In this document: positions 23,054 through 35,960 of the stretch, one piece after another
How positions within the stretch are numbered: position 1 is the stretch's first letter
Layout of the letters: every line of letters starts with the position of its first letter
Assembly: GCA_014843695.1 (NCBI GenBank)
Contig: CM026403.1
Location: 47,621,353 to 47,685,352 of the forward strand
Source of the DNA: Archivesica marissinica
Taxonomy: Eukaryota > Mollusca > Bivalvia > Venerida > Vesicomyidae
Length of the DNA: 64,000 nucleotides
Direction of reading: 5' to 3'
The notes under the pieces: model-generated
Database searches by the model: none
What the model was told of the DNA's origin: nothing
What the model saw: the letters and a program-made list of their open reading frames with translations, nothing else
Position numbers and translations under genes: made by a program

Positions 23054-24053
23054 NNNNNNNNNNNNNNNNNNNNNNNNNNNNNNNNNNNNNNNNNNNNNNN
23101 NNNNNNNNNNNNNNNNNNNNNNNNNNNNNNNNNNNNNNNNNNNNNNNNNNNNNNNNNNNNNNNNNNNNNNNNNNNNNNNNNNNNNNNNNNNNNNNNNNNN
23201 NNNNNNNNNNNNNNNNNNNNNNNNNNNNNNNNNNNNNNNNNNNNNNNNNNNNNNNNNNNNNNNNNNNNNNNNNNNNNNNNNNNNNNNNNNNNNNNNNNNN
23301 NNNNNNNNNNNNNNNNNNNNNNNNNNNNNNNNNNNNNNNNNNNNNNNNNNNNNNNNNNNNNNNNNNNNNNNNNNNNNNNNNNNNNNNNNNNNNNNNNNNN
23401 NNNNNNNNNNNNNNNNNNNNNNNNNNNNNNNNNNNNNNNNNNNNNNNNNNNNNNNNNNNNNNNNNNNNNNNNNNNNNNNNNNNNNNNNNNNNNNNNNNNN
23501 NNNNNNNNNNNNNNNNNNNNNNNNNNNNNNNNNNNNNNNNNNNNNNNNNNNNNNNNNNNNNNNNNNNNNNNNNNNNNNNNNNNNNNNNNNNNNNNNNNNN
23601 NNNNNNNNNNNNNNNNNNNNNNNNNNNNNNNNNNNNNNNNNNNNNNNNNNNNNNNNNNNNNNNNNNNNNNNNNNNNNNNNNNNNNNNNNNNNNNNNNNNN
23701 NNNNNNNNNNNNNNNNNNNNNNNNNNNNNNNNNNNNNNNNNNNNNNNNNNNNNNNNNNNNNNNNNNNNNNNNNNNNNNNNNNNNNNNNNNNNNNNNNNNN
23801 NNNNNNNNNNNNNNNNNNNNNNNNNNNNNNNNNNNNNNNNNNNNNNNNNNNNNNNNNNNNNNNNNNNNNNNNNNNNNNNNNNNNNNNNNNNNNNNNNNNN
23901 NNNNNNNNNNNNNNNNNNNNNNNNNNNNNNNNNNNNNNNNNNNNNNNNNNNNNNNNNNNNNNNNNNNNNNNNNNNNNNNNNNNNNNNNNNNNNNNNNNNN
24001 NNNNNNNNNNNNNNNNNNNNNNNNNNNNNNNNNNNNNNNNNNNNNNNNNNNNN
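23054..24053. other. assembly gap of exactly 1000 N
   Basis: The round length indicates a placeholder of unknown true size. It lies inside the 22-bp satellite on its left and inside a SINE A copy on its right. Confidence 0.99.
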
Positions 24054-24287
24054 ATCGTCGCTACCGGTTGCCCATATGAGCGACGCCTCCTGAAGAGATT
24101 AGTTATTTTAGATTTTGGAGGATAGTGCATGATACAGACAGAGACCCATTCCAGAATCTCCTCTGGTTCTTTTACGTACACGGTGTAAAGCACCGACACG
24201 AGACCTCGGTTTAATGTCCCATCTGAAAGACTGTTAATTTTATTAGGGTCAGACGGGGGATCGAACCTGCGATCCCTGGATTACCAG
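24054..24287 (-). repeat. SINE family A, head truncated (segmental copy 2)
   Basis: Near-identical to 17238-17470, including the truncation point followed by an A-run. Confidence 0.92.
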
Positions 24288-24560
24288 AAAAAAAACTAAT
24301 CAACTAAATGACTTATATACTGGGGAACAAAAGAAACCGTCGCTAACTTTGGTTGAACATAACTTACCAAGGTAGGGTGAATAATATGCCCTTAAAGTGT
24401 GTTCCATGATGAATCGTTTGGTGCATAGCTTATGGCCATAGGTTAACAGAAACTGGGAGATATTGTGGCAGGGGTTCAAACAGTATAACGGGTATGACTA
24501 ATGTGTTGCTTTCAGCCTGTGGAATATTGTTCCATTCATGAATTTGGTTATTATGAGGCG

Positions 24561-24809
24561 TGTTAGCAGCAGTATGTCATATGGCGACTCTCCCGCTATT
24601 ACTGTTGGAGGAAGACCAGGGTGCCTCTCCGGGCTGTATTTAAAGTACGGTTGGGCAATCGGGTAGATCCACCGACCTTCCTCAAGCCAACTGGATAGCT
24701 TCATCACAAACAATGAATTCGACACCCGACGTGGTATCCGAACCTGTAGCAGCGAGGAGCAAGTGAGTGAAGTCAACGACCGTAACCACTCAGCCATGGA
24801 AGCCCCACC
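24561..24809 (-). repeat. SINE family C (segmental copy 2)
   Basis: Partner of 17745-17992 with only a few substitutions (for example cgactctcc for cgacactcc). Confidence 0.85.
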
Positions 24810-25433
24810 ATTGTAGTTAATGTTAGTTTCCTCAAATCTGAATAGCATATATATACCAGCATATATATACCAGCATATATATACCAGTATAAAATGTTTT
24901 TGTCTATATCTATACCTGTGTGTATTCGCAATGAATGCGCAGAATATGTGTGTGTGTGCGTGCGTGCGTGCGTGCGTGCGCGCGCGCGTGCGTGCGTGTG
25001 TTGAGGGCCTCATGATAGGAATAACTTTTGTTACATGAGTTATCTCGTAAAATATAGTTTTTATTATTATTATTAATAATCCAACTATATCAAACTTTAC
25101 AATCTTGGTATCTGGCATAAAATGTTCGTATCAACCTCAAGATTATATCCAAGGCCATATACAAGTTTAACATTTCAAACACATACGATGAGGTTACTTT
25201 TCATTAATTATATTTTCTCTTTGCAGAATCGACGCCTGTGAATCGACCTGAATTAACTGTGACGTTTAATATATGACGTTCCCTACAAAAACAAACATTA
25301 CTGTACTATAGCGTTCTCCTCTGCGCGCATATATGTTTACTTGGCTTTCAAAATAAATAAAATAAATATATATATATATATCTTGTTAAAACACCATTGT
25401 TGTTCCTAATAGGTGGCACTAATTTGGTTTGTA

Positions 25434-27716
25434 CGACTTAATGTCGCAGCAACACCATATATCCTATAACGGTTATCCATTTATGGCTTAATGTCGCAGC
25501 AACACCATATATCCTATAACGGTTATCCATTTATGGCTTAATGTCGCAGCAACACCATATATCCTATAACGGTTATCCATTTACGGCTTAATGTCGCAGC
25601 AACACCATATATCCTATAACGGTTATCCATTTACGGCTTAATGTCGCAGCAACACCATATATCCTATAACGGTTATCCATTTACGGCTTAATGTCGCAGC
25701 AACACCATATATCCTATAACGGTTATCCATTTACGGCTTAATGTCGCAGCAACACCATATATCCTATAACGGTTATCCATTTACGGCTTAATGTCGCAGC
25801 AACACCATATATCCTATAACGGTTATCCATTTACGGCTTAATGTCGCAGCAACACCATATATCCTATAACGGTTATCCATTTACGGCTTAATGTCGCAGC
25901 AACACCATATATCCTATAACGGTTATCCATTTACGGCTTAATGTCGCAGCAACACCATATATCCTATAACGGTTATCCATTTACGGCTTAATGTCGCAGC
26001 AACACCATATATCCTATAACGGTTATCCATTTACGGCTTAATGTCGCAGCAACACAATATATCCTATAACGGTTATCCATTTATGGCTTAATGTCGCAGC
26101 AACACCATATATCCTATAACGGTTATCCATTTACGGCTTAATGTCGCAGCAACACAATATATCCTATAACGGTTATCCATTTACGACTTAATGTCGCAGC
26201 AACACTATATATCCTATAACGGTTATCCATTTACGGCTTAATGTCGCAGCAACACCATATATCCTATAACGGTTATCCATTTACGGCTTAATGTTGCAGC
26301 AACACCATATATCCTATAACGGTTATCCATTTACGGCTTAATGGTGCAGCAACACCACATATCCTATAACGGTTATCCATTTATGGCTTAATGTTGCAGC
26401 AACACCATATATCCTATAACGGTTATCCATTTACGGCTTAATGTCGCAGCAACACAATATATCCTCTAACGGTTATCCATTTATGGCTTAATGTCGCAGC
26501 AACACCATATATCCTATAACGGTTATCCATTTACGGCTTAATGTCGCAGCAACACCATATATCCGATAACGGTTGTCCATTTACCACTTAATGTTGCAGC
26601 AACACCATATATCCTATAACGGTTATCCATTTATGGCTTAATGTCGCAGCAACACAATATATCCTCTAACGGTTATCCATTTACGGCTTAATGTCGCAGC
26701 AACACCATATATCCTATAACGGTTATCCATTTACGGCTTAATGTCGCAGCAACACAATATATCCTCTAACGGTTATCCATTTACGGCTTAATGTCGCAGC
26801 AACACCATATATCCTATAACAGTTATCCATTTACGGCTTAATGTCGCAGCAACACCAAATCCATAACGGTTCCATTACCACTTAATGTTGCAGCAACACC
26901 ATATATCCTATAACGGTTATCCATTTATGGCTTAATGTCGCAGCAACACCATATATCCTATAACGGTTATCCATTTACGGCTTAATGTCGCAGCAACACC
27001 ATATATCAAACCCAACTATAACGGTTATCCATTTACGACTTAATGTCGCAGCAACACCATATATCCTATAACGGTTATCCATTTACGGCTTAATGTCGCA
27101 GCAACACCATATATCCTATAACGGTTATCCATTTACGGCTTAATGTCGCAGCAACACCATATATCCTATAACGGTTATCCATTTACGGCTTAATGTCGCA
27201 GCAACACCATATATCCTATAACGGTTATCCATTTACGGCTTAATGTCGCAGCAACACCATATATCCTATAACGGTTATCCATTTACGGCTTAATGTCGCA
27301 GCAACACCATATATCCTATAACGGTTATCCATTTACGGCTTAATGTCGCAGCAACACCATATATCCTATAACGGTTATCCATTTACGGCTTAATGTCGCA
27401 GCAACACCATATATCCTATAACGGTTATCCATTTACGGCTTAATGTCGCAGCAACACCATATATCCTATAACGGTTATCCATTTACGGCTTAATGTCGCA
27501 GCAACACCACATATCCTATAACGGTTATCCATTTACGGCTTAATGTCGCAGCAACACCATATATCCTATAACGGTTATCCATTTACGACTTAATGTCGCA
27601 GCAACACAATATATCCTATAACGGTTATCCATTTACGGCTTAATGTCGCAGCAACACCATATATCCTATAACGGTATCCATTTACGACTTAATGTCGCAG
27701 CAACACAATATCCATT
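25434..27716. repeat. 50-bp satellite array 2, about 45 copies
   Basis: Same 50-bp unit as array 1, including the same order of variant units in the middle. A run of near-identical units at 27040-27480 is specific to this copy. Small deletions occur at 26858-26880, 27006 and 27672. Confidence 0.97.
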
Positions 27717-27915
27717 TATTAATGGGGCGAGGAAGACCCAGGATGCACCTCGAGCAATAGTTCAGACACGGACGTGTACGAGGATAAACCACTGACCCAC
27801 CACAATCAAGCTGGATAGCTAATCCATTTGAAATCAGTGGAATCACCCAGTGGAATTCGAACTTACAGTGACGAGGGCAAGTGATTTGTTGTTAATGAAC
27901 GTAACCACTCGGCCT
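27716..27915 (-). repeat. SINE family C adjoining the satellite (copy 2)
   Basis: Partner of 20751-20957, slightly shorter at the head end (the catggtgtcccc part is deleted). Confidence 0.82.
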
Positions 27916-28343
27916 TAGTCGCAACATGTGTATTGGTTATATGCTATCATCACACAACATGGACTGTGAGTTCAAATCTCCGCTGTGAACGTGTACATTT
28001 CTATTGTTGAACAGTCCAAGCAAAAACGTACAGAATGGGTACATTCAGCGCCAGACAGTATGCGTAATATATGAATATTCATTTGTATGGAAAATAACAT
28101 TAAAGATGAAGTTGTATTATCAACGATAGAGAAGAGTGATCTTGTACATAGTCGATGCCACTTTCCACAAAAGTTCGCCTTGTCTAAGCGTTAGCTTGGT
28201 TTATAAAACATCAACACTAAAAATAAATAATGTATTGTCGGGTATTCCGTAATATATGAACACCATATTGAGCTATATGTCTACACGAGAAATAACAGGG
28301 AGAAGGTAACAGATTAATGTTCCTATCATATGGGCTGAAAACG

Positions 28344-30870
28344 CTGCTCCCATGCGGTAATATCTCTGCTCCCATGCGGTAATATCTCTGCTCCCATGCG
28401 GTAATATATTTGCTCCCATGCGGTAATATCTCTGCTCCCATGCGGTAATATCTCTGCTCCCATGCGGTAATATCTCTGCTCCCATGCGGTAATAACTCTG
28501 CTCCCATGCGGTAATATCTCTGCTCCCATGCGGTAATAACTCTGCTTCCATGCGGTAATATCTCTGCTCCCATGCGGTAATAACTCTGCTCCCATGCTGT
28601 AATAACTCTGCTTCCATGCGGTAATATCTCTGCTCCCATGCGGTAATAACTCTGATTCCATGCGGTAATATCTCTGCTCCCATGCTGTAATTACTCTGCT
28701 TCCATACGGTAATAACTCTGCTCCCATGCAGTAATAACTCTGCTCCCATGCGGTATGAACTCTGCTCCCATGCGGTAATATCTCTGCTCCCATGCGGTAA
28801 TAACTCTGCTCCCATGCGGTAATATCTCTGCTCCCATGCGGTAATAACTCTGCTTCCATGCGGTAATATCTCTGCTCCCATGCGGTAATATCTCTGCTCC
28901 CATGCGGTAATATCTCTGCTCCCATGCGGTAATATCTCTGCTCCCATGCGGTAATAACTCTGCTCCCATGCGGTAATATCTCTGCTCCCATGCGGTAATA
29001 ACTCTGCTTCCATGCGGTAATAACTCTGCTTCCATGCGGTAATAACTCTGCTCCCATGCTGTAATAACTCTGCTTCCATGCGGTAATATCTCTGCTCCCA
29101 TGCGGTAATAACTCTGCTTCCATGCGGTAATATCTCTGCTCCCATGCGGTAATTATCTGCTACCATACGGTAATAACTCTGCTCCCATGCGTAATAACTC
29201 TGCTCCATGCGGTATGAACTCTGCTCCCATGCGGTAATACTCTCCCATGCGGTAATACTCTGCTCCCATACGGATAACTCTGCTCCATGCGTAAATCTTG
29301 CTCCCATGCGGTAATAACTCTGCTTCCATGCGGTAATATCTCTGCTCCCATGCGTAATAACTCTGCTCCCATGCGGTAATAACTCTGCTCCATGCGGTAA
29401 TACTCTGCTCCATGGTATAACTCTGCTCCCATGCGGTAATAACTCTGCTCCCATGCGGTAATAACTCTGCTTCCATGCCGTAATATCTCTGCTCCCATGC
29501 GGTAACATCTCTGCTCCCATACTGTAATAACTCTGCTTCCATGCGGTAATATCTCTGCTCCCATGCGGTAATAACTCTGCTCCCATGCGGTAATAACTCT
29601 GCTTCCATGCGGTAATATCTCTGCTCCCATGCGGTAATAACTCTGCTTCCATGCGGTAATATCTCTGCTCCCATGCGGTAATAACTCTGCTTCCATGCGG
29701 TAATAACTCTGCTTCCATGCGGTAATATCTCTGCTCCCATGCGGTAATAACTCTGCTTCCATGCGGTAATATCTCTGCTCCCATGCGGTAATAACTCTGC
29801 TTCCATGCGGTAATAACTCTGCTTCCATGCGGTAATATCTCTGCTCCCATGCGGTAATAACTCTGCTTCCATGCGGTAATATCTCTGCTCCCATGCGGTA
29901 ATAACTCTGCTTCCATGCGGTAATAACTCTGCTTCCATGCGGTAATATCTCTGCTCCCATGCGGTAATATCTCTGCTCCCATGCGGTAATATCTCTGCTC
30001 CCATGCGGTAATATCTCTGCTCCCATGCGGTAATATCTCTGCTCCCATGTGATAATAACTCTGCTCCCATGCGGTAATAACTCTGCTCCCATGCGGTAAT
30101 ATCTCTGCTCACATGCGGTAATATCTCTGCTTCCATGCGGTAATATCTCTGCTCCCATGCGGTAATAACTCTGCTTTCATGCGGTAATAACTCTGCTCCC
30201 ATGCGGTCATATTTGTGCTCCCATGCTGTAATAACTCTGCTTCCATGCGGTAATATATCTGCTCCCATGCAGTAGTAACTGCTCCCATGTGGTAATAACT
30301 CTGCTCCCATGTGATAATAACTCTGCTCCCATGCGGTAATAACTCTGCTCCCATGCGGTAATATCTCTGCTCCCATACGGTAATAACTCTGCTTCCATGC
30401 GGTAATATCTCTGCTCCCATGCGGTAATAACTCTGCTTCCATGCGGTAATATCTCTGCTCCCATGTGATAATAACTCTGCTCCCATGCGGTAATAACTCT
30501 GCTTCCATGCGGTAATATCTCTGCTCCCATGTGATAATAACTCTGCTCCCATGCAGTAATAACTCTGCTCCCATGCGGTAATATCTCTGCTCCCATGCGG
30601 TAATAACTCTGCTTCCATGCGGTAATATCTCTGCTCCCATGTGATAATAACTCTGCTCCCATGCGGTAATAACTCTGCTCCCATGCGGTAATATATCTGC
30701 TCCCATGCGGTAATAACTCTGCTCCCATGCGGTAATAACTCTGCTCCCATGCGGTAATATCTCTGCTCCCATGCGGTAATAACTCTGCTTCCATGCAGTA
30801 ATATCTCTGCTCCCATGCGGTAATAACTCTGCTTCCATGTGATAATAACTCCGCTCCATTGCGGTATGAA
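28344..30870. repeat. 22-bp satellite array 2
   Basis: Same unit as array 1. The first 415 bp or so align unit-for-unit with 21386-21800, including the rare variants gattccatgcgg and ttccatacgg. A patch at 29150-29420 has many single-base deletions, which looks like sequencing or assembly error or local decay. Minus-strand frames to 591 codons are repeat artefacts. Confidence 0.95.
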
Positions 30871-31830
30871 CTCTGCTCCTTTGCGGTATAGACTCCGTTC
30901 CTTTCCCAGGCAGTATCAACTCCGCATTAGGTGGCTATAAACTCCGCTACCTGGCGTTATAGACTCCACTCCCTGGATATATGAACTTCTCTCCCATAAG
31001 TTATTAGTTCCGGGCGTTATAAACTCCTCTCCAAGGTGTAATGAACTCCGCTCCCGGGAGTTATAAACTCCTCTCCAGGGTGTAATGAACTCCGCTCCCG
31101 GGCGTTATAAGTTTCGCTTCTGGGAGTTATGAAAGCCGCTCTCCTGTGTTATTAGCACCGTTCCAGGGTATGATGAACTCCGCTCCCGGGCGGTATAAAC
31201 TCCTCTCCAGGGTATGATGAACTCCGCTCCCGGGCGTTATAAGTTTCGCTTCTGGGAGTTATGAAAGCCGCTCTCCTGTGTTATTAGCACCGTTCCAGGG
31301 TATGATGAACTCCGCTCCCGGGCGTTATAAGTTTCGCTTCTGGGAGTTATGAAAGCCGCTCTCCTGTGTTATTAGCTCCGTTCCAGGGTGTGATGAACTC
31401 CGCTCCCGGGCATTATCAACACCGCTCCCGTATGTTATTAGCGCTGCTCCGAGCATTATGAACTTCGCTCCCAGTTGTTATAATCTCCGCTCCAGTGCGT
31501 TATTATCTCCGCTCCAGTGCGTTATAAACTTATAATCCCCGCTCCAGTGCGTTATAATCTCCGCTCCAGTGCGTTATGATCTCCGCTCCAGTGCGTTATT
31601 AGCTCTGGTCACGAGCGTTATTAGCTCCGCTCTCAGGCGTTATAAAATCCGTACCCTGGTATTAGAAACACCGCCCCTGGTATTAGAAACACCGCCCCTG
31701 GTATTAGAAACGCCGCCCCTTGTATTAGAAACTCTGCTCCCGGGCATTATAAACTCCTGTTCTGAGCATTATTAACTTCGCTATAAAATTGACTCCCGGG
31801 CGCAATGAACTTCGCCCCAGGGTGTTATGC
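30871..31830. repeat. degenerate extension of the 22-bp satellite with larger repeats
   Basis: The pattern drifts to aactccgctcccgggcgtta-type units. A block of about 90-125 bp (gtttcgcttctgggagttat ... gaaagccgctctcctgtgtt) recurs near 31108, 31234 and 31330. A 21-bp unit (tattagaaacaccgcccctg) is repeated about four times at 31658-31738. Confidence 0.85.
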
Positions 31831-32153
31831 ACATTTGCAAGCGTCTTCTGCTCAGTAACTAGTGCTTACTCGGGGAGGTGGGGGATTACAAAAGTGTTGA
31901 CCGCCGTCTAACAGTTGCACACATTCTTAACAAATCTTCTCACGAACCGTCAGCCGGATTTTGGCTAATCTCGGTAGGAATGATATTTCAACGTTGTTAA
32001 AATGATGGATCCAAAAGGTAAGTTCCACGTTGCAGTATGGTTCTTAAATAAAGCTTTTCCAAAGTTGTTAAAAATAAAGTTCCTCTGAAATGGCCGCCGT
32101 CTAAAAATAGCATACATTCTTCAAAGATCTTCTCACGAACCCTGTTTTATTTG
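31831..32153. repeat. diverged direct repeat, 193 bp apart
   Basis: ccgccgtctaacagttgca...acattctta-caaatcttctcacgaacc at 31901-31950 recurs at 32094-32140. The rest of the stretch is unassigned. Confidence 0.6.
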
Positions 32154-32402
32154 TGTTGGGGTTTATAGTCGCAACAACAGCATAACGGTAATCTGGTGAC
32201 TCTCCAGCTAATATTGGCGGCGGAAGACGCAGGGCCCCTCCGATCAGTACTGTGGACATCCTTGTAGACTCACCGACCTTTCACTAGCCAGTTGGATGGC
32301 TTCCTCACTTGCTAGAATTCGAAACCACTTAGTTTGCTTCGAATCCATAATGGTGATTGGCAAATGATTTGAAATTAACAACCGTAACAACTCTGCAAGA
32401 GT
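32154..32402 (-). repeat. SINE family C with intact tail
   Basis: The tail ggtttatagtcgcaacaaca and gcataacggtaatctgg is the best single-copy match to the 50-bp satellite unit. The body and head follow as in other C copies. Confidence 0.8.
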
Positions 32403-32462
32403 GTATGTAGTTTGTTGGAGTTCTGTTGATGATGCAACATTACTGATGATAAATTACATCAT

Positions 32463-32725
32463 TGGGGCTTCCGTGGCGAGTAGCTATGGTCGTTAACTTC
32501 AAATCACTTGCCTCTCACCGCTGTAGATTCGAATCTCACCTTGGTGTCGAATTATTTAATGCGAGGAAGCTATCCAACTTGCTTGCAGTAGGTCGGTGGT
32601 TCTATCAGGATGTCCGTCAGCGCCTGCAATGCTGTTCGGAAGCGCCACCGGGGATCTTCCACCACCAATACTAGTTGTATAGTCACAATATGACTTAATC
32701 TGTTGCTGCGACTTTAAACCCCCCC
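32463..32725 (+). repeat. SINE family C, plus strand, near full length
   Basis: Head ggcttccgtggcgagtagct, B-box-like tagattcgaatctcacc, body ggaagctatccaacttgc, tail gttgctgcgactttaaaccc. It forms an inverted, head-to-head pair with 32154-32402. Confidence 0.85.
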
Positions 32726-32854
32726 AAAACAAGCACACACATTAAAATTCCTCTATAGATGCACTATATTGAATCACTTACGACTTTGTAGCTGGTGGAT
32801 TAACACATGTTAATTCTATTTTGAAGAAATATAGCAAATCGGCACTTTATTTCA

Positions 32855-33010
32855 CTTATTTTGCAACAATTACAAAACAAGTCATGACGACCTATATTAA
32901 TCACTCTCGTTGACGCCGATGGACGTGCTCCTTCGTGTGGGTGGAAACGGGAAGTCCAGTTGAAATGCCACTGTTCCGATCTCTGAACACCACCGTACCA
33001 CATAGCATAC
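32855..33010 (-). repeat. SINE family F, partial
   Basis: Tail ttattttgcaacaattac, tattaatcactctcgttg, and the central block tgtgggtggaaacgggaagt are recognisable but diverged. The tRNA-like head is missing. Confidence 0.65.
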
Positions 33011-33165
33011 CGCCCAGAATGACGATAGAAAATGTGCAAAATAAATATAAATATTCACTCATTTAAATATGTCACTACCATACGCCTGCACTAAATACGT
33101 GACGTCAAATATAGCGCACATTCTCGTGTATGCGACGTCACACACATACATTTCTAGGGATGATC

Positions 33166-33958
33166 ATCATGATGGTGATGGTGACGATGATATGATGATG
33201 GTGACGATGATATGATGAGGGTGATGATGCTATGATGATGATGATATGGTGATGATGATGATATGATGATGGTGACGATGATGATATGATGATGGTGATG
33301 ATGATATGATGATGGTGATGATGATATGATGATGATGATGATGATATGATGATGGTGATGATGATGATGATATGATGATGGTGATGATGATATGATGATG
33401 ATGCTGCTGATATGATGATGGTGATGATATGATGATGGTGATGATGATGGTGATGATGATGATGATATGATAATGGTGACGATGATATGATGAGGGTGAT
33501 GATGCTATGATGATGATGATATGGTGATGATGATGATATGATGATGGTGACGATGATGATATGATGATGGTGATGATGATATGATGATGGTGATGATGAT
33601 ATGATGATGAAGATGATGATGATATGATGATGGTGATGATGATGATGATATGATGATGGTGATGATGATATGATGATGATGCTGCTGATATGATGATGGT
33701 GATGATATGATGATGGTGATGATGATGGTGATGATGATTATGATATGATAATGGTGATGATATGATGATGATGATGATGCTGCTGCTGCTGATGATGATA
33801 TGATGATGGTGATGATGATATATGATATGATGATGATGATGATGATATGATGATGGTGATATGATGATATGATGATGATGATATGATGATGGTGATGATG
33901 ATGATGATGATATGATGATGGTGATATGATGAATGAGATGATATGATGATGTGATGAT

Positions 33959-34002
<44 letters not shown>

Positions 34003-34404
34003 AAAAAAAAATGATGATGATGATGATATGATGATGGTGATGATGTATGATGATGGTGATGATGATATGGTGATGATGGTGATGATGATGATATGATGAT
34101 GGTGATGATGATATGATGATGGTGATGATGATATGATGATGGTGATGATGATATGATGATGGTGATGATGATATGATGATGGTGATGATGATTTGATGAT
34201 GGTGATGATGATATGATGATGGTGATGATGATATGATGAGGGCGATGATGATTTGATGATGGTGTTTTGATGATGGTGATGATGATATGATGAGGGTGAT
34301 GATGATGATATGATGATGGTGATGACGATATGATGATGGTGATGATGATATGATGATGGTGATGATGATATGATGATGGTGATGATGATTTGATATGATG
34401 ATGA
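33166..34404. repeat. ATG/ATGGTG-type trinucleotide satellite with nested duplications
   Basis: Built from gatgatgatatgatgatggt-like units with interspersed tat and ggt. A block of roughly 290 bp that starts with gatgagggtgatgatgctat (about 33203) is repeated near 33490. The 394-codon minus-strand frame is only His, Ile, Ser and Pro and is a composition artefact. A run of ten A at 34001 interrupts the array. Confidence 0.96.
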
Positions 34405-34496
34405 TCAATATCATATTGAGTCTTATTTAACCTCGCCTCCAGCGAATCATATGAGATAGTTGTAATGTGGTCAACGTTATATACTTTGATTGTTTT

Positions 34497-34731
34497 GGGA
34501 TTTAAAGTTGCGCAAACTGCTTATATTATTTGACAACTCTGCAGCTATTATTGGTGGAGGAAGAACCCGGGTGCCCATCTGGGTATTATTTCAGGAATCG
34601 TCGACGTAGCTGGATAGCTTCAGCACATGAAAAATTCCACACCCCAGTGACTTTACAGCCTACAGCGGTGAGGGACAAGCACTTTGAAGTCAACGACTGT
34701 AACCACTCGGTCACGGAGTCCATCGCGTCCG
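34497..34731 (-). repeat. SINE family C
   Basis: Tail gggatttaaagttgcgcaaa, block ggtggaggaagaacccgggtg, body gtagctggatagcttcagc, head gactgtaaccactcggtcac. Confidence 0.82.
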
Positions 34732-34743
34732 CAGTAGATCCGA

Positions 34744-34946
34744 CAGGTTCAATCCCCATCTGACCCTAATCAAATTAACCGTCTTTCAGTGGGAATTTAA
34801 ACCGAGAGTATCGTGTCGGTGCTTTACACCAGAGGTGACTCTGGAATGGGTCTCTGTACTATCCTCCAAAAATCTAAAATGACTAATCTTTTCATGATAC
34901 GTCGCTCATATGGGCAACCGGTAGCGATGATAAATAAACGTAAAAC
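34744..34946 (+). repeat. SINE family A, 5' truncated and shortened
   Basis: Starts at the B-box-like ggttcaatccccatctgacc and ends in the tail hairpin and gataaataaacg. Internal deletions remove part of the gtgcacgtaaaaga block. It lies head-to-head with the preceding C copy. Confidence 0.85.
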
Positions 34947-35177
34947 ATACACATAGATCGACATAATATTATGTATGTGCTGTGGAACAGTTGTGAAAGT
35001 CGCACACATACAGGAGTAAATGTTGTATTTCCTATTGACTGGCTGCCTAAGACGGGCTTGACTGTAAATGTTCAGATCTCAATCAGGTAAGTCTTCATGC
35101 ACTTGGGCACTTTATTGAACGATTGAATGTTCTTTTTCTGCGTTTCATCGAGGTATGAAATTTCAGTTTATGCCACT
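34947..35177. other. no recognised feature
   Basis: Unassigned spacer between SINE A and the GC-rich patch. Confidence 0.45.
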
Positions 35178-35395
35178 TAGCAGGCGCGTCGGAAGGTAAT
35201 TGTCATTGGGGGGCCGCGAGCGCGAAGCTCGAGCCGCATGGTATGGCGGGGGGTTTGGGGGTCCACCCCCAAGACAATTTGGGACCGCCTCGGCAAAATA
35301 ATGGGGCCATGACGCCCAAATATTGGGGCCGCGTCGCCCAAATATTGGAGCCGCGACCGCGGCCCCTGCGGCCCCACTTGCGACGTCTCTGCTTA
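35178..35395. repeat. GC-rich repeat-like patch
   Basis: Sharp GC-rich island in AT-rich DNA, with gggggccgcgagcgcgaagc, ggcggggggtttgggggtcc and a thrice-repeated phrase of the type gcccaaatattgggg-cgcg. It looks like part of a dispersed element; the class is unknown to me. Short frames on both strands are not credible genes. Confidence 0.5.
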
Positions 35396-35767
35396 GACGT
35401 AAAGAAACTGACATTTCATATGTCGATATTATAATTACAACCAATATTATACAACATACAAAACAATTTGTCTTTTTGATTCGTCACACCATACAAAAAC
35501 GGTAGTGGGCTATCAATATTAATGTTTTGCAATTGATTGGGTTATGATAGGCGGTCACATGGGCTGAATCACCCAATCAGAACCGCGATATTGCAAGAAG
35601 TTGAAATTATACAAGTTTACAAAAAACAACCACAGCAGCCTGGTTCTAGTAACTAATTCGTGAACGTTGCTCGGGGATAGTTAGTTTGCAACAACCTTGG
35701 AAAACTTCAAAATTCATTCTATTTTTGCTGCAGTAGGGTGGCTGCTCAAGGGAGTCTGTTTCTAGTA

Positions 35768-35960
35768 GAGATGGAGCCCCCGGGCGTAATGGATACGATG
35801 TTCGAACCCGTCAGAACCAAGGTCGTGGTGTTCTTAGACAAGACACTGAAATCCACATTGTATCCTCATTCCATCATGAATGAGGTCTCGAGAGCACTTA
35901 ATGTAATGTTGTAATAATCTGTTTCGCACTCCAGTTAAAACTAAATTTGTATAATATGAT
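35768..35960 (+). repeat. SINE family D, diverged subtype
   Basis: Contains gatacgatgttcgaaccc, cttagacaagacactgaaat, gaatgaggtctcgagagcac and the tail aatctgtttcgca. It is similar in head to the host SINE at 51660-52145. Confidence 0.65.

Larger units (their letters stand above)
24054..30870. repeat. segmental duplication, copy 2
   Basis: Repeats the copy 1 order from the SINE A fragment to the 22-bp satellite. The offset grows from 6816 bp at the left to 6958 bp at the start of the 22-bp array, mainly through different copy number in the 50-bp satellite and a small change near 24880. Confidence 0.9.

Noticed and set aside
22142..24199. A 685-codon frame crossing the N gap
   Set aside because: Half of it is unknown sequence; the rest is satellite and SINE.
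18651..27716. CRISPR-like regular repeats
   Set aside because: The 50-bp units are head-to-tail with no unique spacers, and the genome is eukaryotic.
28217..30919. Minus-strand frames up to 591 codons with a 22-residue repeat
   Set aside because: They come from the 22-bp satellite; several overlapping frames on the same strand are open at once.
33230..34414. His/Ile/Ser-rich frame of 394 codons
   Set aside because: It is a translation of an ATG-type satellite; composition only, no gene features.
35163..35505. Overlapping frames on both strands in the GC-rich patch
   Set aside because: Open frames in GC-rich DNA are expected by chance; nothing domain-like is seen.
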